Source: Paramesorhizobium salinisoli (GTDB taxonomy: Bacteria > Pseudomonadota > Alphaproteobacteria > Rhizobiales > Rhizobiaceae). From it: 64,000 nucleotides of DNA. Under the pieces are notes generated by a model, which ran no database searches, had not been told where the DNA came from, and saw nothing but the letters and a program-made list of their open reading frames with translations. A program made the position numbers and the translations under genes. The stretch lies in assembly GCF_003335045.1 (NCBI RefSeq), contig NZ_QOZG01000004.1, positions 186,001 to 250,000 of the forward strand, read 5' to 3'. This document shows, piece after piece, positions 35,493 to 45,975 of this stretch (positions are counted from its first letter, which is position 1; every line of letters starts with the position of its first letter).

Positions 35493-37436
35493 CTACTCCG
35501 AAGAAAGCGCCACTGCTGGCTGGAGCCTTGAAGCCTTGCGGGCGGGCAGGAAGCCAAAAATCAGGCCTGTCGCGAAGGCGCAGGCGAAGGCGAGCGCCAC
35601 CGGTCCGATGCTGAATTCGATCGGCGCGCCGAGATAGCGTGCAAGGACGCCTATTCCCAGTCCCAGCGCCACCCCGAGCGCGCCGCCGATGGCTGAGACG
35701 ACAAGCGCTTCGGTGATGAACTGGATGAGGATGTCGCGCCTGCGGGCGCCGGTCGCCATTCTGACGCCGATCTCGCGGGTACGCTCGGTGACGCTGACCA
35801 GCATGATGTTCATGACGCCTATGCCGCCGACGAGAAGCGAGATCGCCGCCACCGAGCCGAGGAAGAGCGTCATCGTATTCGACGTTTCGGTCACCGCTTC
35901 CCTGATCGAGGACATATTGGTGATCATCGTGTCGTCGGCCTTGTGGCGTGTGTTGAGCAGAGACTGGATCTGGTCCTGCGTCGCGTCGATCATGTCGCCA
36001 TTCTTGACCTGCACGGTGATGGTGCGTACGTATTTTTGCCCGAAGAGCCTGAGATTGGCGGTGGAAAGCGGCATGATGATCACGTCATCCTGATCGTTGC
36101 CTCCGGCGCCGGCGCCTTTTGATTCCATCACGCCGATGATCTGGAACGGGATTTTCTGCACCAGAACATATTTGCCGATCGGATCTGTGCCATCGGGGAA
36201 GAGCGTCTTGGCCACGGTGGTCCCCAGAACGGCCACAGGCGCATAGGTGCTGACGTCGTTCTGGTTGATGAAGTCTCCACGCGCCACCTGCCAGGATTTT
36301 GCCGTGGTGAAGGTCGGAACGGTGCCGTCGGCCTGCGACTGGTAATCGACATTGCCGTAGCGCAGTGTCACCGTCCCCGTAACCTCGGGTACGGCGGTTG
36401 CGACATTCGGCAACTCCAGAATGGCGTCTGCGTCCTCCGGCCTGAGCGTGACGATGTTGCCGGTTCCGCGGAAATTCGCCATGCTCGGACGGATCAACAG
36501 CAGGTCAGATCCCATGGCGTTGATGCGATCGAGGATCGATTTTTGCGCGCCTGTGCCTATGGCCAGCATGGCGACGACGGAACTGACGCCGATGATGATG
36601 CCGAGCAGCGTCAGGATGGTGCGGAAGAGATTGGCGCGCAAGGCCCGGAAGGCCATCTTCACGGCTTCGGAGAAATCGGCGATGGCCGCGACCCCGCTGC
36701 TGCCCGAGATCTGCTTCAGCTTTTCCGGTGCTGCCCGATCCGGAACCCGGCGTTTGGTGCGGTCGGAAAGAATGTGTCCGTCGCGGATTTCGATCAGGCG
36801 ATCGGCGCGTTCTGCCACTTCGCGCGCGTGGGTGATGACGATGATGGTGTGACCCTGCTCATGCATCGAGCGCAGAAGCGCCATCACCTCCTCGCCGCTC
36901 TGGCTATCGAGCGCGCCGGTGGGTTCGTCGGCGAGGATGATGCGACCGCCGTTCATCAGCGCGCGGGCGATGGAGACGCGCTGCTGCTGACCGCCGGAAA
37001 GCTGGCTCGGGCGGTGGTCGAGCCGGTCGCCGAGCCTAAGCGTCGTCAGGAGTTCGGCGGCGCGGGCCCGGCGCTCAGCAGCGGGCGTTCCCGCATAGAT
37101 GGCCGGGACCTCGACATTCTCCTGCGCGGACGAGGTGGCGATCAGATTATAGCTCTGGAAGACGAAGCCGAAGGTGCGGCGGCGCAAGGCCGCGAGCTCG
37201 TCGGCATCGAGGTCCGATATATCCTCGCCATCGAGCAGATAGCGGCCGCCGGTGGCGCTGTCGAGGCAGCCCAGGATGTTCATCAGCGTCGATTTGCCGG
37301 AGCCGGACGCGCCCATGATGGCGACAAACTCGCCCGCCTCGATATCGAGCGAGAGGCCATGCAGCACTTCGACGGCAAGATCACCGTTGAAATAGGTCTT
37401 GTGGACGTTCTCCAGCCGGATGAGCGGTGTGGTCAT
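35493..37436 (-). CDS. macB: MacB-type ABC transporter, fused ATPase and permease
   Basis: The 647-residue protein has an N-terminal ATPase (1-230) with Walker [10 protein letters not shown] near 41-49, LSGGQQQR signature and [12 protein letters not shown] Walker B. A transmembrane segment near 275, a large periplasmic MacB_PCD domain, and three C-terminal helices of the FtsX type follow. With MacA and an outer-membrane channel it expels macrolides, peptides or lipids from the periplasm. It begins two bases after macA ends. Confidence 0.94.
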   Translation of the reverse strand: MTTPLIRLENVHKTYFNGDLAVEVLHGLSLDIEAGEFVAIMGASGSGKSTLMNILGCLDSATGGRYLLDGEDISDLDADELAALRRRTFGFVFQSYNLIATSSAQENVEVPAIYAGTPAAERRARAAELLTTLRLGDRLDHRPSQLSGGQQQRVSIARALMNGGRIILADEPTGALDSQSGEEVMALLRSMHEQGHTIIVITHAREVAERADRLIEIRDGHILSDRTKRRVPDRAAPEKLKQISGSSGVAAIADFSEAVKMAFRALRANLFRTILTLLGIIIGVSSVVAMLAIGTGAQKSILDRINAMGSDLLLIRPSMANFRGTGNIVTLRPEDADAILELPNVATAVPEVTGTVTLRYGNVDYQSQADGTVPTFTTAKSWQVARGDFINQNDVSTYAPVAVLGTTVAKTLFPDGTDPIGKYVLVQKIPFQIIGVMESKGAGAGGNDQDDVIIMPLSTANLRLFGQKYVRTITVQVKNGDMIDATQDQIQSLLNTRHKADDTMITNMSSIREAVTETSNTMTLFLGSVAAISLLVGGIGVMNIMLVSVTERTREIGVRMATGARRRDILIQFITEALVVSAIGGALGVALGLGIGVLARYLGAPIEFSIGPVALAFACAFATGLIFGFLPARKASRLQPAVALSSE

Positions 37437-37438
37437 GC

Positions 37439-38707
37439 TCAGAACATCCGTGGCATACGCATGCGGCGCGAATTGCCGCCCTGCTGTCTTTCCGTTCCGC
37501 TTGTGCCCGACGTCACGACGACGCGGTCGTCCTCCTTGAGGCCGCTCTTGACCTCCGCCTGGACGCGATTGCGGATACCGAGTTCGACCACGCGATCCTC
37601 AGTGCCACCGGATGCATTGACGACCTTTACAATCGTCTGCCGCTTGCCATCAGGACCACGCGTGGTGTTGAGGGCGGCCGTCGGCACCAGCAGGACATCC
37701 TTTGCCGAGCCCAGAAGGAAATAGACCTGCGCGCTCATGTTGATCATCAGGTCGCCATCGGGATTGGGCACATCGAAAAGTGCATAGTAAAGCACGACAT
37801 TGTTGGTGGTGTCGGGCGTCGGCTTGATCTGGCGCAACGTGCCGGTGAAGCGCTTGCCCGGCTGGCCGAGCAGGGTGAAATAGGCCGGCATGCCGATCTT
37901 CAGCTTGCCGACATCGGCTTCCGAGACCTGCGCCTCCACTGTCATCGTCGAGAGATCGGCGACGGTGACGATAGTCGGCGTCGTCTGGTTGGCATTGAGC
38001 GTTTCGCCTTCCTTCGCCGCCTGGTCGACGACCGTCCCGGCCATCGGCGTATAGATATTGGTATAGCCGAGATCCACCTTGTCGCCGGAGAGCTGCGCTT
38101 CCTGCATCCTGATCTGTGCCTGCAGCGCCTTCACGTCGGCCTGAGCGGCAGCGAGATCGGCGTCGGCCTGATCGACGGTCGCCTGCGAAACGCCGCGCGT
38201 CGCCAGAAGCTTGCGCTGGCGGTCCGCATTGCCCTGCTTGAGAATGAGCTGGGCCTCCTTGCTGACGAGCTGCGCCTTGAGATTGTCGACCTGGGCGCTG
38301 CTGATCTCCACCTTCGTCTGGATGGAGGAGGGATCGATCTCGGCGATGAGCTGGTTCTCCTTCACCTTGTCGCCGATCTCTACCAGAACGGATCTGAGCT
38401 GGCCGGAAACCTGCGCGCCGACATTGACATCCTTGATGGCGCTGAGCGTGCCGACGGCGGTGATGGCGTTTTCGATATCGCCGCGGGTCACCGGCTCAGT
38501 GAGATAGTTTGTGGTCTGCTCCCCCTGCAGGCCCGGGAACAGCGCCACGCCGGCGGCAATCGCCAGCGCGGCTGCAACGGCGAGCCAAGGCCAGATACGT
38601 CTGCGCGCCCGACGACGTGGCGGGTTGGCCGAGCCCGGAAACACGGTGATCTCAGGCGCCTGCGCGGCGCCTTTGCCGTTTTTCGGCTGGGGGACGGTCT
38701 GGGGCAT
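37439..38707 (-). CDS. macA: MacA-type periplasmic adaptor subunit
   Basis: The 422-residue protein has one N-terminal transmembrane segment after an Arg-rich stretch (about 40-60). Lipoyl-like and beta-barrel domains ([11 protein letters not shown] and [16 protein letters not shown]) enclose a helical hairpin (about 115-205). It links MacB to an outer-membrane channel of the TolC kind. The C-terminal tail is Gly/Arg/Met-rich. It is the first gene of a macA-macB operon. Confidence 0.93.
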   Translation of the reverse strand: MPQTVPQPKNGKGAAQAPEITVFPGSANPPRRRARRRIWPWLAVAAALAIAAGVALFPGLQGEQTTNYLTEPVTRGDIENAITAVGTLSAIKDVNVGAQVSGQLRSVLVEIGDKVKENQLIAEIDPSSIQTKVEISSAQVDNLKAQLVSKEAQLILKQGNADRQRKLLATRGVSQATVDQADADLAAAQADVKALQAQIRMQEAQLSGDKVDLGYTNIYTPMAGTVVDQAAKEGETLNANQTTPTIVTVADLSTMTVEAQVSEADVGKLKIGMPAYFTLLGQPGKRFTGTLRQIKPTPDTTNNVVLYYALFDVPNPDGDLMINMSAQVYFLLGSAKDVLLVPTAALNTTRGPDGKRQTIVKVVNASGGTEDRVVELGIRNRVQAEVKSGLKEDDRVVVTSGTSGTERQQGGNSRRMRMPRMF

Positions 38708-38948
38708 CTGTGTCGTCTACCATTCAAAGTAAGATGAAGAATATGATCCGTGTGGCACATAGTAGACGGCGCACCCTACGGAATAATAATTACAAATTTT
38801 TTAGGCACTGATGGCGCAGAGCACATCCTTCGAGGGAGCGCAACTCAACCTTGACCCGAGCCCCCTCGCGAGGGGCGAGAATCGTCCGCCAACCGCCGGT
38901 GCGGTCCAGAAAACGAAACCCCTCTCATGCTATCGGAAGCGGCCCTGA

Positions 38949-39428
38949 TCAGGCCGTTCCGGTCGAGCCGAAACCACCGGCGCCGCGAGCCGTGTCGCCG
39001 ACGCTTTCGCGTTCCTCGATGATCGCCTGCGCCACCGGCGCGATGACGGCCTGTGCGATGCGCATGCCGCGTTCGACGCGAAAATCATCATTGCCGAGAT
39101 TGACAAGGAGCACCTTTATCTCGCCGCGATAATCGGAGTCGATGGTGCCGGGGGTGTTGAGGCAGGTGATGCCGTGCTTGAAGGCCAGACCGGAACGCGG
39201 CCTGATCTGTGCCTCGTAGCCGGCGGGCAGTTCGAAGATCAACCCTGTGGGTATCAGCGCGCGGCGGCCGGGAAGAAGCACGATCTGGCGATCTTCCGGA
39301 ACCGCTGCCCGCAGGTCCAGTCCCGCCGAGCCGGTGGTTTCATAGGAAGGAAGGTCGAGGCCTTGCCCATGCTGAAGACGCACGATGCCAAGGCGCGGAA
39401 CGGAATCGGAATTTGATATGGTGGACAT
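38949..39428 (-). CDS. dut: dUTP diphosphatase
   Basis: The 159-residue trimeric-type dUTPase shows its motifs in order: [50 protein letters not shown] and the C-terminal [10 protein letters not shown] loop. It hydrolyses dUTP to dUMP and keeps uracil out of DNA. The gene lies alone, on the same strand as the next regulator gene. Confidence 0.96.
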   Translation of the reverse strand: MSTISNSDSVPRLGIVRLQHGQGLDLPSYETTGSAGLDLRAAVPEDRQIVLLPGRRALIPTGLIFELPAGYEAQIRPRSGLAFKHGITCLNTPGTIDSDYRGEIKVLLVNLGNDDFRVERGMRIAQAVIAPVAQAIIEERESVGDTARGAGGFGSTGTA

Positions 39429-39481
39429 GAGGGGGACTTTTTCACCAGCGGTTCGAAATCGTCAACCGCAATAAACGACAC

Positions 39482-39952
39482 TCACCGGATTTCCAAGGGT
39501 ACAACCGTCGTTTCCTTGATCTCCTCCATGACGAAGGAGGCGGAGACATCGGAAAGCGGCACCTTGGCGATCAGGCGCTGATAGAGCCGGTCGTAGCCCT
39601 TCACGTCGGCCACGCGGGCTCGCAACACATAATCGAGATCGCCGGTCATGCGGTAGACGCCGACCACTTCCGGCAGCGACGAGACTGCCTCGCGAAACTG
39701 CTTCAGCCAGTCCGGATCGTGGTTCGACGTTCTGATCAGGATGAAGACGGATAGGCCGAGGCCGACGCGGTCGGCATCGACCAGCGCCACGCGGCCGGTG
39801 ATGACGCCTTCCTCCTCCAGCCGCTTCATGCGACGCCAGCAGGCGTTGCGGGACAGGTTTACCCGCTCCGAAAGCGCGTCCACAGACAGGGTTCCGTCGC
39901 GTTGCAGTTCGGCGAGGATTCTGCGGTCGAGTTCATCGATTTCTACAGTCAT
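39482..39952 (-). CDS. Lrp/AsnC family transcriptional regulator
   Basis: The 156-residue protein has the Lrp N-terminal helix-turn-helix (ELDRRILAELQRDGTLSVDALSERVNLSRNACWRRMKRLEEEG) and a C-terminal RAM ligand-binding domain with MTGDLDYVLRARV. ATG 39952 gives the usual family length; a longer frame is not conserved. TGGGA-N6-TCCCA just upstream (39955-39970) could be its own site. It diverges from the small membrane gene at 40072. Confidence 0.9.
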   Translation of the reverse strand: MTVEIDELDRRILAELQRDGTLSVDALSERVNLSRNACWRRMKRLEEEGVITGRVALVDADRVGLGLSVFILIRTSNHDPDWLKQFREAVSSLPEVVGVYRMTGDLDYVLRARVADVKGYDRLYQRLIAKVPLSDVSASFVMEEIKETTVVPLEIR

Positions 39953-40071
39953 GCTGGGATGATTGTCCCAATAATTCCTGATTTGCAAGGACAGATTGGG
40001 ACATATGGCCCGTATACCTTTGCTAAAGTTCAAAAAATCGAGGTTTCAGAGGGATCAAAGGGAAAACCATC

Positions 40072-40299
40072 ATGACCACCCGCATCAGCCGTCTTTTCAC
40101 CCAGCACCCGGCATCCGTGGACGAAAGCTATTTCGAGCACATGGCCTTTGCGGCGGGTTTTTCGGTCAAGCTCTTTGCCGCTGCCTTCGCAGCAATGATC
40201 CATGCGTTCCTGCCGTTCCTGTTCGAAAAGACGGCAAGTGGAATCATCCGCAGGCTTTACGAGCGGACGCACAATCGGGGAACGGCAAACGCCAACTAA
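40072..40299 (+). CDS. Small DUF6356-like membrane protein
   Basis: The 75-residue protein contains HPASVDESYFEHMAFAAGFSVKLFAAAFAAMIHAFLPFLFEKTAS, with one hydrophobic helix and a basic C-terminus. The ESYxEH...HAFLPFLF pattern resembles DUF6356 proteins. GGGAAA lies before ATG 40072. No function is known. It shares a promoter region with the divergent Lrp gene, which may control it. Confidence 0.75.
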   Translation: MTTRISRLFTQHPASVDESYFEHMAFAAGFSVKLFAAAFAAMIHAFLPFLFEKTASGIIRRLYERTHNRGTANAN

Positions 40300-40373
40300 A
40301 CAACCAGAGCTAGAAAAAGACGATTTGGACTACTATTTGTTTGAGCGTGATGCATTGGGCAGGAGTTGTTCCC

Positions 40374-40799
40374 ATGAAGAGATCCATTTTGGCTTTCGCG
40401 CTCATTCCCCTGGCATATTCGGTTCAGGCCAAGGAGATGAAGCAACACAAGGACGTGACGGTAACGCCCGTTCTAAAATCCGACCAAACGATAACGGGGC
40501 AGCCGATCAATTTGCCGAAGGGGGACGTGCAAGTCAGTGTCTCCAAATATGAGATTGCACCGGGAGCGACATTGCCGGTGCATAAGCATCTCTACCCGCG
40601 TTATGCTTATGTTCTGGAAGGTACGCTGCGGGTTTCCAATGAGGATACGGGAAAAAACCAGGTCTTCAAGGCAGGTGATTTCATCATAGAATCCATCAAT
40701 CAATGGCACAAAGGAGCCAATATCGGCTCCGATCCCGTCAAATTGCTGGTTATTGACCAGGTCAAAAAGGGCGAGAGCAACGTTATCTTGCAGAAATGA
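40374..40799 (+). CDS. Periplasmic cupin-domain protein
   Basis: The 141-residue protein starts MKRSILAFALIPLAYSVQA, a signal peptide probably cut after AQA or QA-K. A cupin fold follows with VHKHLYPRYAYVLEGTLRVS and FKAGDFIIESINQWHKG, giving His and Glu metal ligands. AGGAG is eight bases before ATG 40374. The ligand or reaction is unknown. Confidence 0.85.
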   Translation: MKRSILAFALIPLAYSVQAKEMKQHKDVTVTPVLKSDQTITGQPINLPKGDVQVSVSKYEIAPGATLPVHKHLYPRYAYVLEGTLRVSNEDTGKNQVFKAGDFIIESINQWHKGANIGSDPVKLLVIDQVKKGESNVILQK

Positions 40800-40823
40800 C
40801 GGGCTCTCGCGTAACTAACCGCT

Positions 40824-41807
40824 TCAGGCATTGCCGATAAGAACGCCGGCTGCGAAAACCAGTGCGCCGCCCAGCACCACCTGGAAGGCGGCGCGCAGGA
40901 AGGGCGTTTCCATGAAGCGGTTCTGGATATAGGCGATGGCCCAAAGCTCGACGAAGACGACCGCAATGGCGATGCTCGTGGCCGTCCAGAAATCCGGGAT
41001 CAGATAGGGGAGGGCGTGACCGAGGCCGCCGAGCATGGTCATCGTGCCATTGGCGATGCCGCGTTTGATCGGAGAGCCGCGTCCTGAAAGTTTGCCGTCG
41101 TCATGCGCTGCTTCGGTGAAGCCCATGGAGATACCTGCGCCGACGGAGGCGGAAAGCCCGACGAGGAAGGTCTGCCACGTATCCTGCGTGGCGAAGGCGG
41201 CGGCAAAGATGGGCGCAAGGGTGGATACCGAACCGTCCATCAGCCCGGCAAGACCGGGCTGGATATAGGTCAGGATTCTTTGCCGGCGTTCGGTTTCCCG
41301 TTCCTCTTCCCTGACGTCGGTCGGAGCGAATTTCAGCCCGAGGCGGTGGGCGAGCGATTCATGCTGCTTTTCTTCCATGGCGAGATCGCCGAGCAGTTTG
41401 CGGGTCGACGCGTCGCTGACCCGTTTGGAGGCCTCGATATAGAAGCGGTAGGCCTGATCCTCCATCGCTTCGGCCGTCTCTCTCACCTTGTCGATGCCGA
41501 GCGGTCGCACGAGCCAGTCAGGCTTGCGTTCGTAGTAGAAGCTGACGTGCTCGCGGCGGATCAGCGGTATGCGCTCGCCGAACCGCTTGCGGTGCATCTC
41601 GATCAGCCGTTCGCGATGGGTGTTTTCCTCGGCCGCCATCTCCTCGAAGATCTGCGCCGTCTGGGGAAACTCATCCTTCAGTCCGTCGGCATAGGCGAGG
41701 TAGATGCGGCCATCATCCTCCTCGGATGAGATGGCGAGCGCCAGGATCTCCTGTTCGGAAAGCGTATCGAACGGGCGGCGCCCCATGCGGAAAAAGCGGC
41801 TGAACAT
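40824..41807 (-). CDS. mbfA: Membrane-bound ferritin MbfA (ferritin-VIT fusion)
   Basis: The 327-residue protein joins an N-terminal ferritin-like diiron domain (about 15-160; Glu ligands in SSEEDDGRIY, EEMAAEENTHRERL and EEKQHESLAHRLG) to a C-terminal VIT1/CCC1-type membrane domain (about 180-327). In Agrobacterium and Bradyrhizobium, MbfA exports iron and protects against iron and peroxide stress, and Irr represses it. A perfect ICE-like palindrome lies just upstream, as expected. Confidence 0.93.
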   Translation of the reverse strand: MFSRFFRMGRRPFDTLSEQEILALAISSEEDDGRIYLAYADGLKDEFPQTAQIFEEMAAEENTHRERLIEMHRKRFGERIPLIRREHVSFYYERKPDWLVRPLGIDKVRETAEAMEDQAYRFYIEASKRVSDASTRKLLGDLAMEEKQHESLAHRLGLKFAPTDVREEERETERRQRILTYIQPGLAGLMDGSVSTLAPIFAAAFATQDTWQTFLVGLSASVGAGISMGFTEAAHDDGKLSGRGSPIKRGIANGTMTMLGGLGHALPYLIPDFWTATSIAIAVVFVELWAIAYIQNRFMETPFLRAAFQVVLGGALVFAAGVLIGNA

Positions 41808-41817
41808 GATGCGAGAC

Positions 41818-41844
41818 CTTAGTTTAGAATAATTCTAAACTAAG
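41818..41844 (-). promoter_or_regulatory. ICE-like Irr operator of mbfA
   Basis: A perfect 27-bp palindrome (13-bp arms around A41831) contains TTTAGAATAATTCTAAA, which fits the iron control element bound by Irr. It begins 11 bp upstream of the mbfA start codon. Confidence 0.8.
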
Positions 41845-41916
41845 TCCGCCATCCTAAAAAGTCAATGTGCGAAGAAGTAAGCCTAGCCATGCAGAAGTGG
41901 CATGGCTGTTCGGGTA

Positions 41917-42408
41917 TCACAGAATCCGCTGCATGAGGACGAGATCGAGCCAGCGGTTGAATTTGCGGCCGACCTCGGCCATACGCCCGGTTTCCTTGAA
42001 GCCAAGAGCGGCGTGAAGCCCAATGGAAGCGGCGTTGCCCGCCTCGATTCCGGCGATCAGCACATGCACGCCGCGCCGCTTTGCTTCGTCGATCAATTCA
42101 GTCAGGAGAAGGCGACCCACGCCGCCGCCGCGCGCGGCTTCATCGACATAGAGCGAGAGTTCGGCGGTGTGACGATAACCGTCGAAGGCGCGGAATGCTC
42201 CGTAGCTGGCATAGCCGATCGTCCTGCCGTCATGCTCGGCGATAAGAACAGGGAAACCGGCTTCAGTCCGCGCCTTCAGCCATGCGCGCCGATCTTCGAG
42301 ATCGACCAGCCTTTCGTTCCAGATGGCGGTCGTGTTCTCCACCGCGTCGTTATAGATGGCGAGAATGGCCGGCAGATCGGCTTCGGTCGCATGGCGTATG
42401 AGGGGCAT
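41917..42408 (-). CDS. GNAT family N-acetyltransferase (phosphinothricin-acetyltransferase-like)
   Basis: The 163-residue protein begins PLIRHATEADLPAILAIYNDAVENTTAIW and has GYASYGAFRAFDGYRHTAELSLYV and GGGVGRLLLTELI (the acetyl-CoA loop), the pattern of the Pat/YncA branch. These enzymes acetylate small amines such as phosphinothricin or methionine derivatives. It ends an apparent three-gene minus-strand run with another GNAT and an XRE-cupin regulator. Confidence 0.88.
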   Translation of the reverse strand: MPLIRHATEADLPAILAIYNDAVENTTAIWNERLVDLEDRRAWLKARTEAGFPVLIAEHDGRTIGYASYGAFRAFDGYRHTAELSLYVDEAARGGGVGRLLLTELIDEAKRRGVHVLIAGIEAGNAASIGLHAALGFKETGRMAEVGRKFNRWLDLVLMQRIL

Positions 42409-42412
42409 GTCT

Positions 42413-42922
42413 CTAGATATCCCTATAGAAGAAGGTGGTGGCGCAATAGCTGCCGTCCGGGAACAAGGCATAGTTCGGGATGATCCCGGCTTTCTGCCAG
42501 CCAAGATGAGCATAGATCGCCTCGGCCGGGCTACCGGTTGCCGTGTCGAGGCAAAGCAGGGTTTTGCCACGTTTGCGCGCCTCCGTTTCGGCGTTTTGCA
42601 TCAATTGCCGGGCAAGACCGAGGCCGCGCGCATTGCGATGGACGAGCAGTTTCTTCAGATCGGCGCGGTGCGGCTGATTGGGCATCTGCGCCATGCCGAG
42701 TTGCACTGTGCCGACGATTTGGCCCTGGTGCTCGGCTGCGAGCAGTACCGTGTTGCCGGCTTCGACTTCGGATGCGACACGCGACCAGTAGGGCAGGGCA
42801 TCGCCCGACGAGAAAGGCTCCATAAAGCCGACGGAAGCGCCGCCATTGACGCAGTCAGTCAGGATTTCAGCAAGGGCGGGGAGGGTAGAGCGGGCAGCAT
42901 CCGCATCGAGCACTTTGATCAT
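42413..42922 (-). CDS. GNAT family N-acetyltransferase
   Basis: The 169-residue protein has an acetyl-CoA loop in HRNARGLGLARQLMQNAE and a C-terminal AIYAHLGWQKAGIIPNYALFPDG segment. It is separated by four bases from the next GNAT gene and by 12 bases from the XRE-cupin regulator gene upstream, so the three likely form an operon. The acceptor is unknown. Confidence 0.88.
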   Translation of the reverse strand: MIKVLDADAARSTLPALAEILTDCVNGGASVGFMEPFSSGDALPYWSRVASEVEAGNTVLLAAEHQGQIVGTVQLGMAQMPNQPHRADLKKLLVHRNARGLGLARQLMQNAETEARKRGKTLLCLDTATGSPAEAIYAHLGWQKAGIIPNYALFPDGSYCATTFFYRDI

Positions 42923-42934
42923 GGACGTTCTTTT

Positions 42935-43519
42935 CTAGAAGCCGGAACGCCGTTCAAGCACGATGGCGTAGCGTGCCGGCGTCTTTCCGGGATTGTGGAA
43001 GGTGATCCCTGCCATCAGGGGCATGAACAGGCAGTCGCCGGGTTGAAGCGTGTATTCCGTCTCGCCGACTTTCAATTCCATTTCCCCCTGGAACAGCCAC
43101 ATGTGCTGCGTGATGCCCGCATTGGCGGTCTGTGGGGCAAAGGTGACGCGTGCACCGGCTGGAAATTCCACCTCGGTCAGATCGACATTCGAGCCGGTGC
43201 CCGATGGCGAGACCGCGCGGCGGATATAGCCCGTGTCAGGGTCGCGCCAGACGGGTTGCTCGTCGCGGGCGAGAAAGGGCGAGGCGGGCTGCTCGGCATC
43301 GGCAAAGAAGGCCGAAAGCGATGTGCCGAATGCGGCGCAAAGCCGTGCGAGCAATAGCGCCGTTGGGCTGGTTTCCCCACGCTCAATGCGAGAGATCATG
43401 GCGCGGCTGACCCCGGAGGCTTCCGCCAAGGCTTCCAGCGTCAGTCCTAGCGCCAGACGCTGGCGGCGGAGATTTTCGCCGATAGCGCTATCGAGATGTT
43501 TAACATCATTTTCCATCAT
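42935..43519 (-). CDS. XRE-cupin transcriptional regulator
   Basis: The 194-residue protein has an HTH_3 domain (about 12-70) with LGLTLEALAEASGVSRAMISRIERGETSPT and a C-terminal cupin domain (about 110-190). This is the PuuR-like layout of regulators sensing small metabolites. A CCATCAT/ATGATGG inverted repeat (43513-43519, 43538-43544) spans its start codon and may be an autoregulatory site. It heads the two-GNAT operon. Confidence 0.9.
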   Translation of the reverse strand: MMENDVKHLDSAIGENLRRQRLALGLTLEALAEASGVSRAMISRIERGETSPTALLLARLCAAFGTSLSAFFADAEQPASPFLARDEQPVWRDPDTGYIRRAVSPSGTGSNVDLTEVEFPAGARVTFAPQTANAGITQHMWLFQGEMELKVGETEYTLQPGDCLFMPLMAGITFHNPGKTPARYAIVLERRSGF

Positions 43520-43576
43520 TTCAGAATAATATCTACTATGATGGAGTCAACGGGATTCGTGGGGCAGGCGACAAGA

Positions 43577-43608
43577 AAAAAGCGGCGGGATGGTCCCCGC
43601 CGCTTTTT
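43577..43608 (-). terminator. Intrinsic terminator of malate synthase G
   Basis: A 13-bp GC-rich stem (43577-43589 with 43596-43608) with a six-base loop has A- and T-tracts at its ends, giving a T-run for minus-strand transcription. Confidence 0.8.
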
Positions 43609-43636
43609 CAAACCTGGTTCGTGAATTGCTTCTCGA

Positions 43637-45808
43637 TCAACCCTTCGCCTTCAACTCCAGCCGGCGGGCGTGGAGCACCGGCTCGGTATAGCCATTGGGC
43701 TGTTCGCGCCCCTTGAACACGAGGTCGCAGGCGGCCTGGAAGGCGATCGAGCCATCGAAATCCCCGGCCATGGGGCGGTAGCTCGGATCACCCGCATTCT
43801 GTTTGTCGACGACAGCGGCCATGCGCTTCATTGTCTCCATCACTTGGCCTTGGGTCACCACGCCATGGTGCAGCCAGTTGGCGATGTGCTGGGACGAGAT
43901 GCGCAGCGTGGCGCGGTCCTCCATCAGGCCGACATTGTTGATGTCAGGCACTTTCGAGCAGCCGACGCCCTGGTCGATCCAGCGCACGACGTAGCCGAGA
44001 ATGCCTTGCGCATTGTTGTCGAGTTCGTGCTGGATATCCTCCGGCGTCCAGTTCGGGCGGCTCGCTACCGGGACGGACAGAATATCGTCCAGCTTGGCGC
44101 GGGGACGGCTTTTCATCTTGTCCTGCACGTCGGCGACATTGACCTTGTGATAGTGCGTGGCGTGGAGCGTCGCTGCCGTCGGGGACGGCACCCAGGCGGT
44201 GTTGGCGCCAGCCTTGGGATGGGCGATTTTCTGCTCCAGCATCGCGGCCATCAGGTCGGGCATGGCCCACATGCCCTTGCCGATCTGCGCATGGCCGGAA
44301 AGGCCGCACTCAAGGCCGATATCGACGTTCCAATTCTCATAGGCGCTGATCCAGGCGGCCTGTTTCATGTCGCCTTTGCGGATCATCGGGCCGGCTTCCA
44401 TCGAGGTATGGATTTCGTCGCCGGTACGGTCGAGGAAGCCCGTGTTGATGAAGACGACGCGCTCTTTTGCAGCGCGGATCGCTTCCTTGAGATTGACAGT
44501 GGTGCGGCGCTCCTCGTCCATGATGCCCATCTTCAGCGTATTTGGCTTCATGCCGATGAGCTTTTCGACGCGGGCGAAGATTTCCGAGGCGAAGGCGACT
44601 TCTTCCGGCCCGTGCATCTTCGGCTTGACGATATAGACGGAGCCTGCGCGGGAGTTTTTATGACGCCCATTCGGGCCGACATCGTGCAACGCGATCAATG
44701 CGGTGAAGACGGCATCCATGATGCCTTCGGGCACTTCATTGCCGTCAACGTCGAGGATGGCGGGATTGGTCATGAGGTGGCCGACATTGCGGATAAGCAT
44801 CAGTGAGCGGCCGGGCAGGACGAGGGAGGCGCCGTTCGGCGCCGTATATTCCCGGTCGGGGTTCAGGCGGCGCGTCATCTGCTTGCCGCTCTTTTCGAAC
44901 GTGTCTTCCAGATCGCCCCTCATTAGGCCCAGCCAGTTGCGGTAGACGACGATCTTATCCTCGGCATCGACGGCGGCGACGGAATCCTCGCAATCCTGGA
45001 TGGTGGTCAGTGCCGATTCGAGCACCACATCGGCAATATGCGCCGGGTCGGTCTTGCCGATCGAATGGGCGGCGTCGATGACGATTTCGGAATGGATGCC
45101 GTTTTTGACCAGCAGGACAGCGGAAGGAGATACGGGCTCGCCGCGATAGCCGGCGAACTGGCCGATATCCTTCAGGCGCGTCGTCGAGCCGTCGCCAAGT
45201 TTCAGCGTCAGCGTGCCGTCCTCGACGGCAAAGCCCGTAACATCCGCCCATTTTCCGGAAGCCAGCGGAGCGCTGTCATCGAGAAACGCCTTCGCCCAGG
45301 TGATGACCTTTTCGCCGCGCTTCTTGTTATAGCCCTTGCCCCTTTCCGCGCCGTCCGTCTCGGGAATGGCATCGGTGCCATAAAGCGCATCGTAGAGCGA
45401 GCCCCAACGGGCATTGGCGGCATTGAGCGCATAGCGGGCGTTCATGACGGGAACGACGAGCTGCGGCCCCGCGGTCACCGCGATCTCGGGATCGACATTG
45501 GCGGTGGAAACCGAGAATTTCTCGCCCTCGGGCAGGAGGTAGCCGATCTCCTTCAGGAAGGCCTGATACTCCTCAGGTGAATAGCCGGTTCCTCGCTTCG
45601 TCTTGTACCAGCCGTCGATTTTCCCCTGCAGTGCATCGCGTTTGGCGAGAAGTTCGCGGTTCTTCGGTGCTAGGTCGCGCACGATTTCCGCGAAGCCCGA
45701 CCAGAAAGCGGCGGGCTCGACGCCGGTGCCGGGAATCGCCTCGCTATTGATGAAATCATAGAGTTCCTTCGTGACCTTCATTCCGTCGATCTCGATGCGC
45801 TCGCTCAT
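43637..45808 (-). CDS. glcB: Malate synthase G
   Basis: The 723-residue length is standard for the G isoform. The sequence shows [16 protein letters not shown], the [20 protein letters not shown] region and [21 protein letters not shown]. It condenses glyoxylate with acetyl-CoA to malate in the glyoxylate shunt. AAGGAG precedes ATG 45808; the longer frame upstream has no support. Its own terminator follows. Confidence 0.97.
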   Translation of the reverse strand: MSERIEIDGMKVTKELYDFINSEAIPGTGVEPAAFWSGFAEIVRDLAPKNRELLAKRDALQGKIDGWYKTKRGTGYSPEEYQAFLKEIGYLLPEGEKFSVSTANVDPEIAVTAGPQLVVPVMNARYALNAANARWGSLYDALYGTDAIPETDGAERGKGYNKKRGEKVITWAKAFLDDSAPLASGKWADVTGFAVEDGTLTLKLGDGSTTRLKDIGQFAGYRGEPVSPSAVLLVKNGIHSEIVIDAAHSIGKTDPAHIADVVLESALTTIQDCEDSVAAVDAEDKIVVYRNWLGLMRGDLEDTFEKSGKQMTRRLNPDREYTAPNGASLVLPGRSLMLIRNVGHLMTNPAILDVDGNEVPEGIMDAVFTALIALHDVGPNGRHKNSRAGSVYIVKPKMHGPEEVAFASEIFARVEKLIGMKPNTLKMGIMDEERRTTVNLKEAIRAAKERVVFINTGFLDRTGDEIHTSMEAGPMIRKGDMKQAAWISAYENWNVDIGLECGLSGHAQIGKGMWAMPDLMAAMLEQKIAHPKAGANTAWVPSPTAATLHATHYHKVNVADVQDKMKSRPRAKLDDILSVPVASRPNWTPEDIQHELDNNAQGILGYVVRWIDQGVGCSKVPDINNVGLMEDRATLRISSQHIANWLHHGVVTQGQVMETMKRMAAVVDKQNAGDPSYRPMAGDFDGSIAFQAACDLVFKGREQPNGYTEPVLHARRLELKAKG

Positions 45809-45838
45809 GCCAGGTACTCCTTGGTCCATCTGGTTTGC

Positions 45839-45879
45839 GCAAATCCGGGGAAATCGGTTCCCGCTTTTCCCGGATCTGC
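45839..45879. repeat. Rhizobial-type short palindromic repeat, second copy
   Basis: GCAAATCCGGG (45839-45849) and CCCGGATCTGC (45869-45879) pair with one mismatch around GAAATCGGTTCCCGCTTTT, the same core layout as the element at 2883-2927. Confidence 0.55.
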
Positions 45880-45975
45880 CCTTGTCTCTCAATTGACGAT
45901 AGTTAAGGCCCGTTGCGGGCGTTTCGTCAATTCGTCAAAAATGGATATCTTTTTCAATGCTGCGGCACAAATGGC

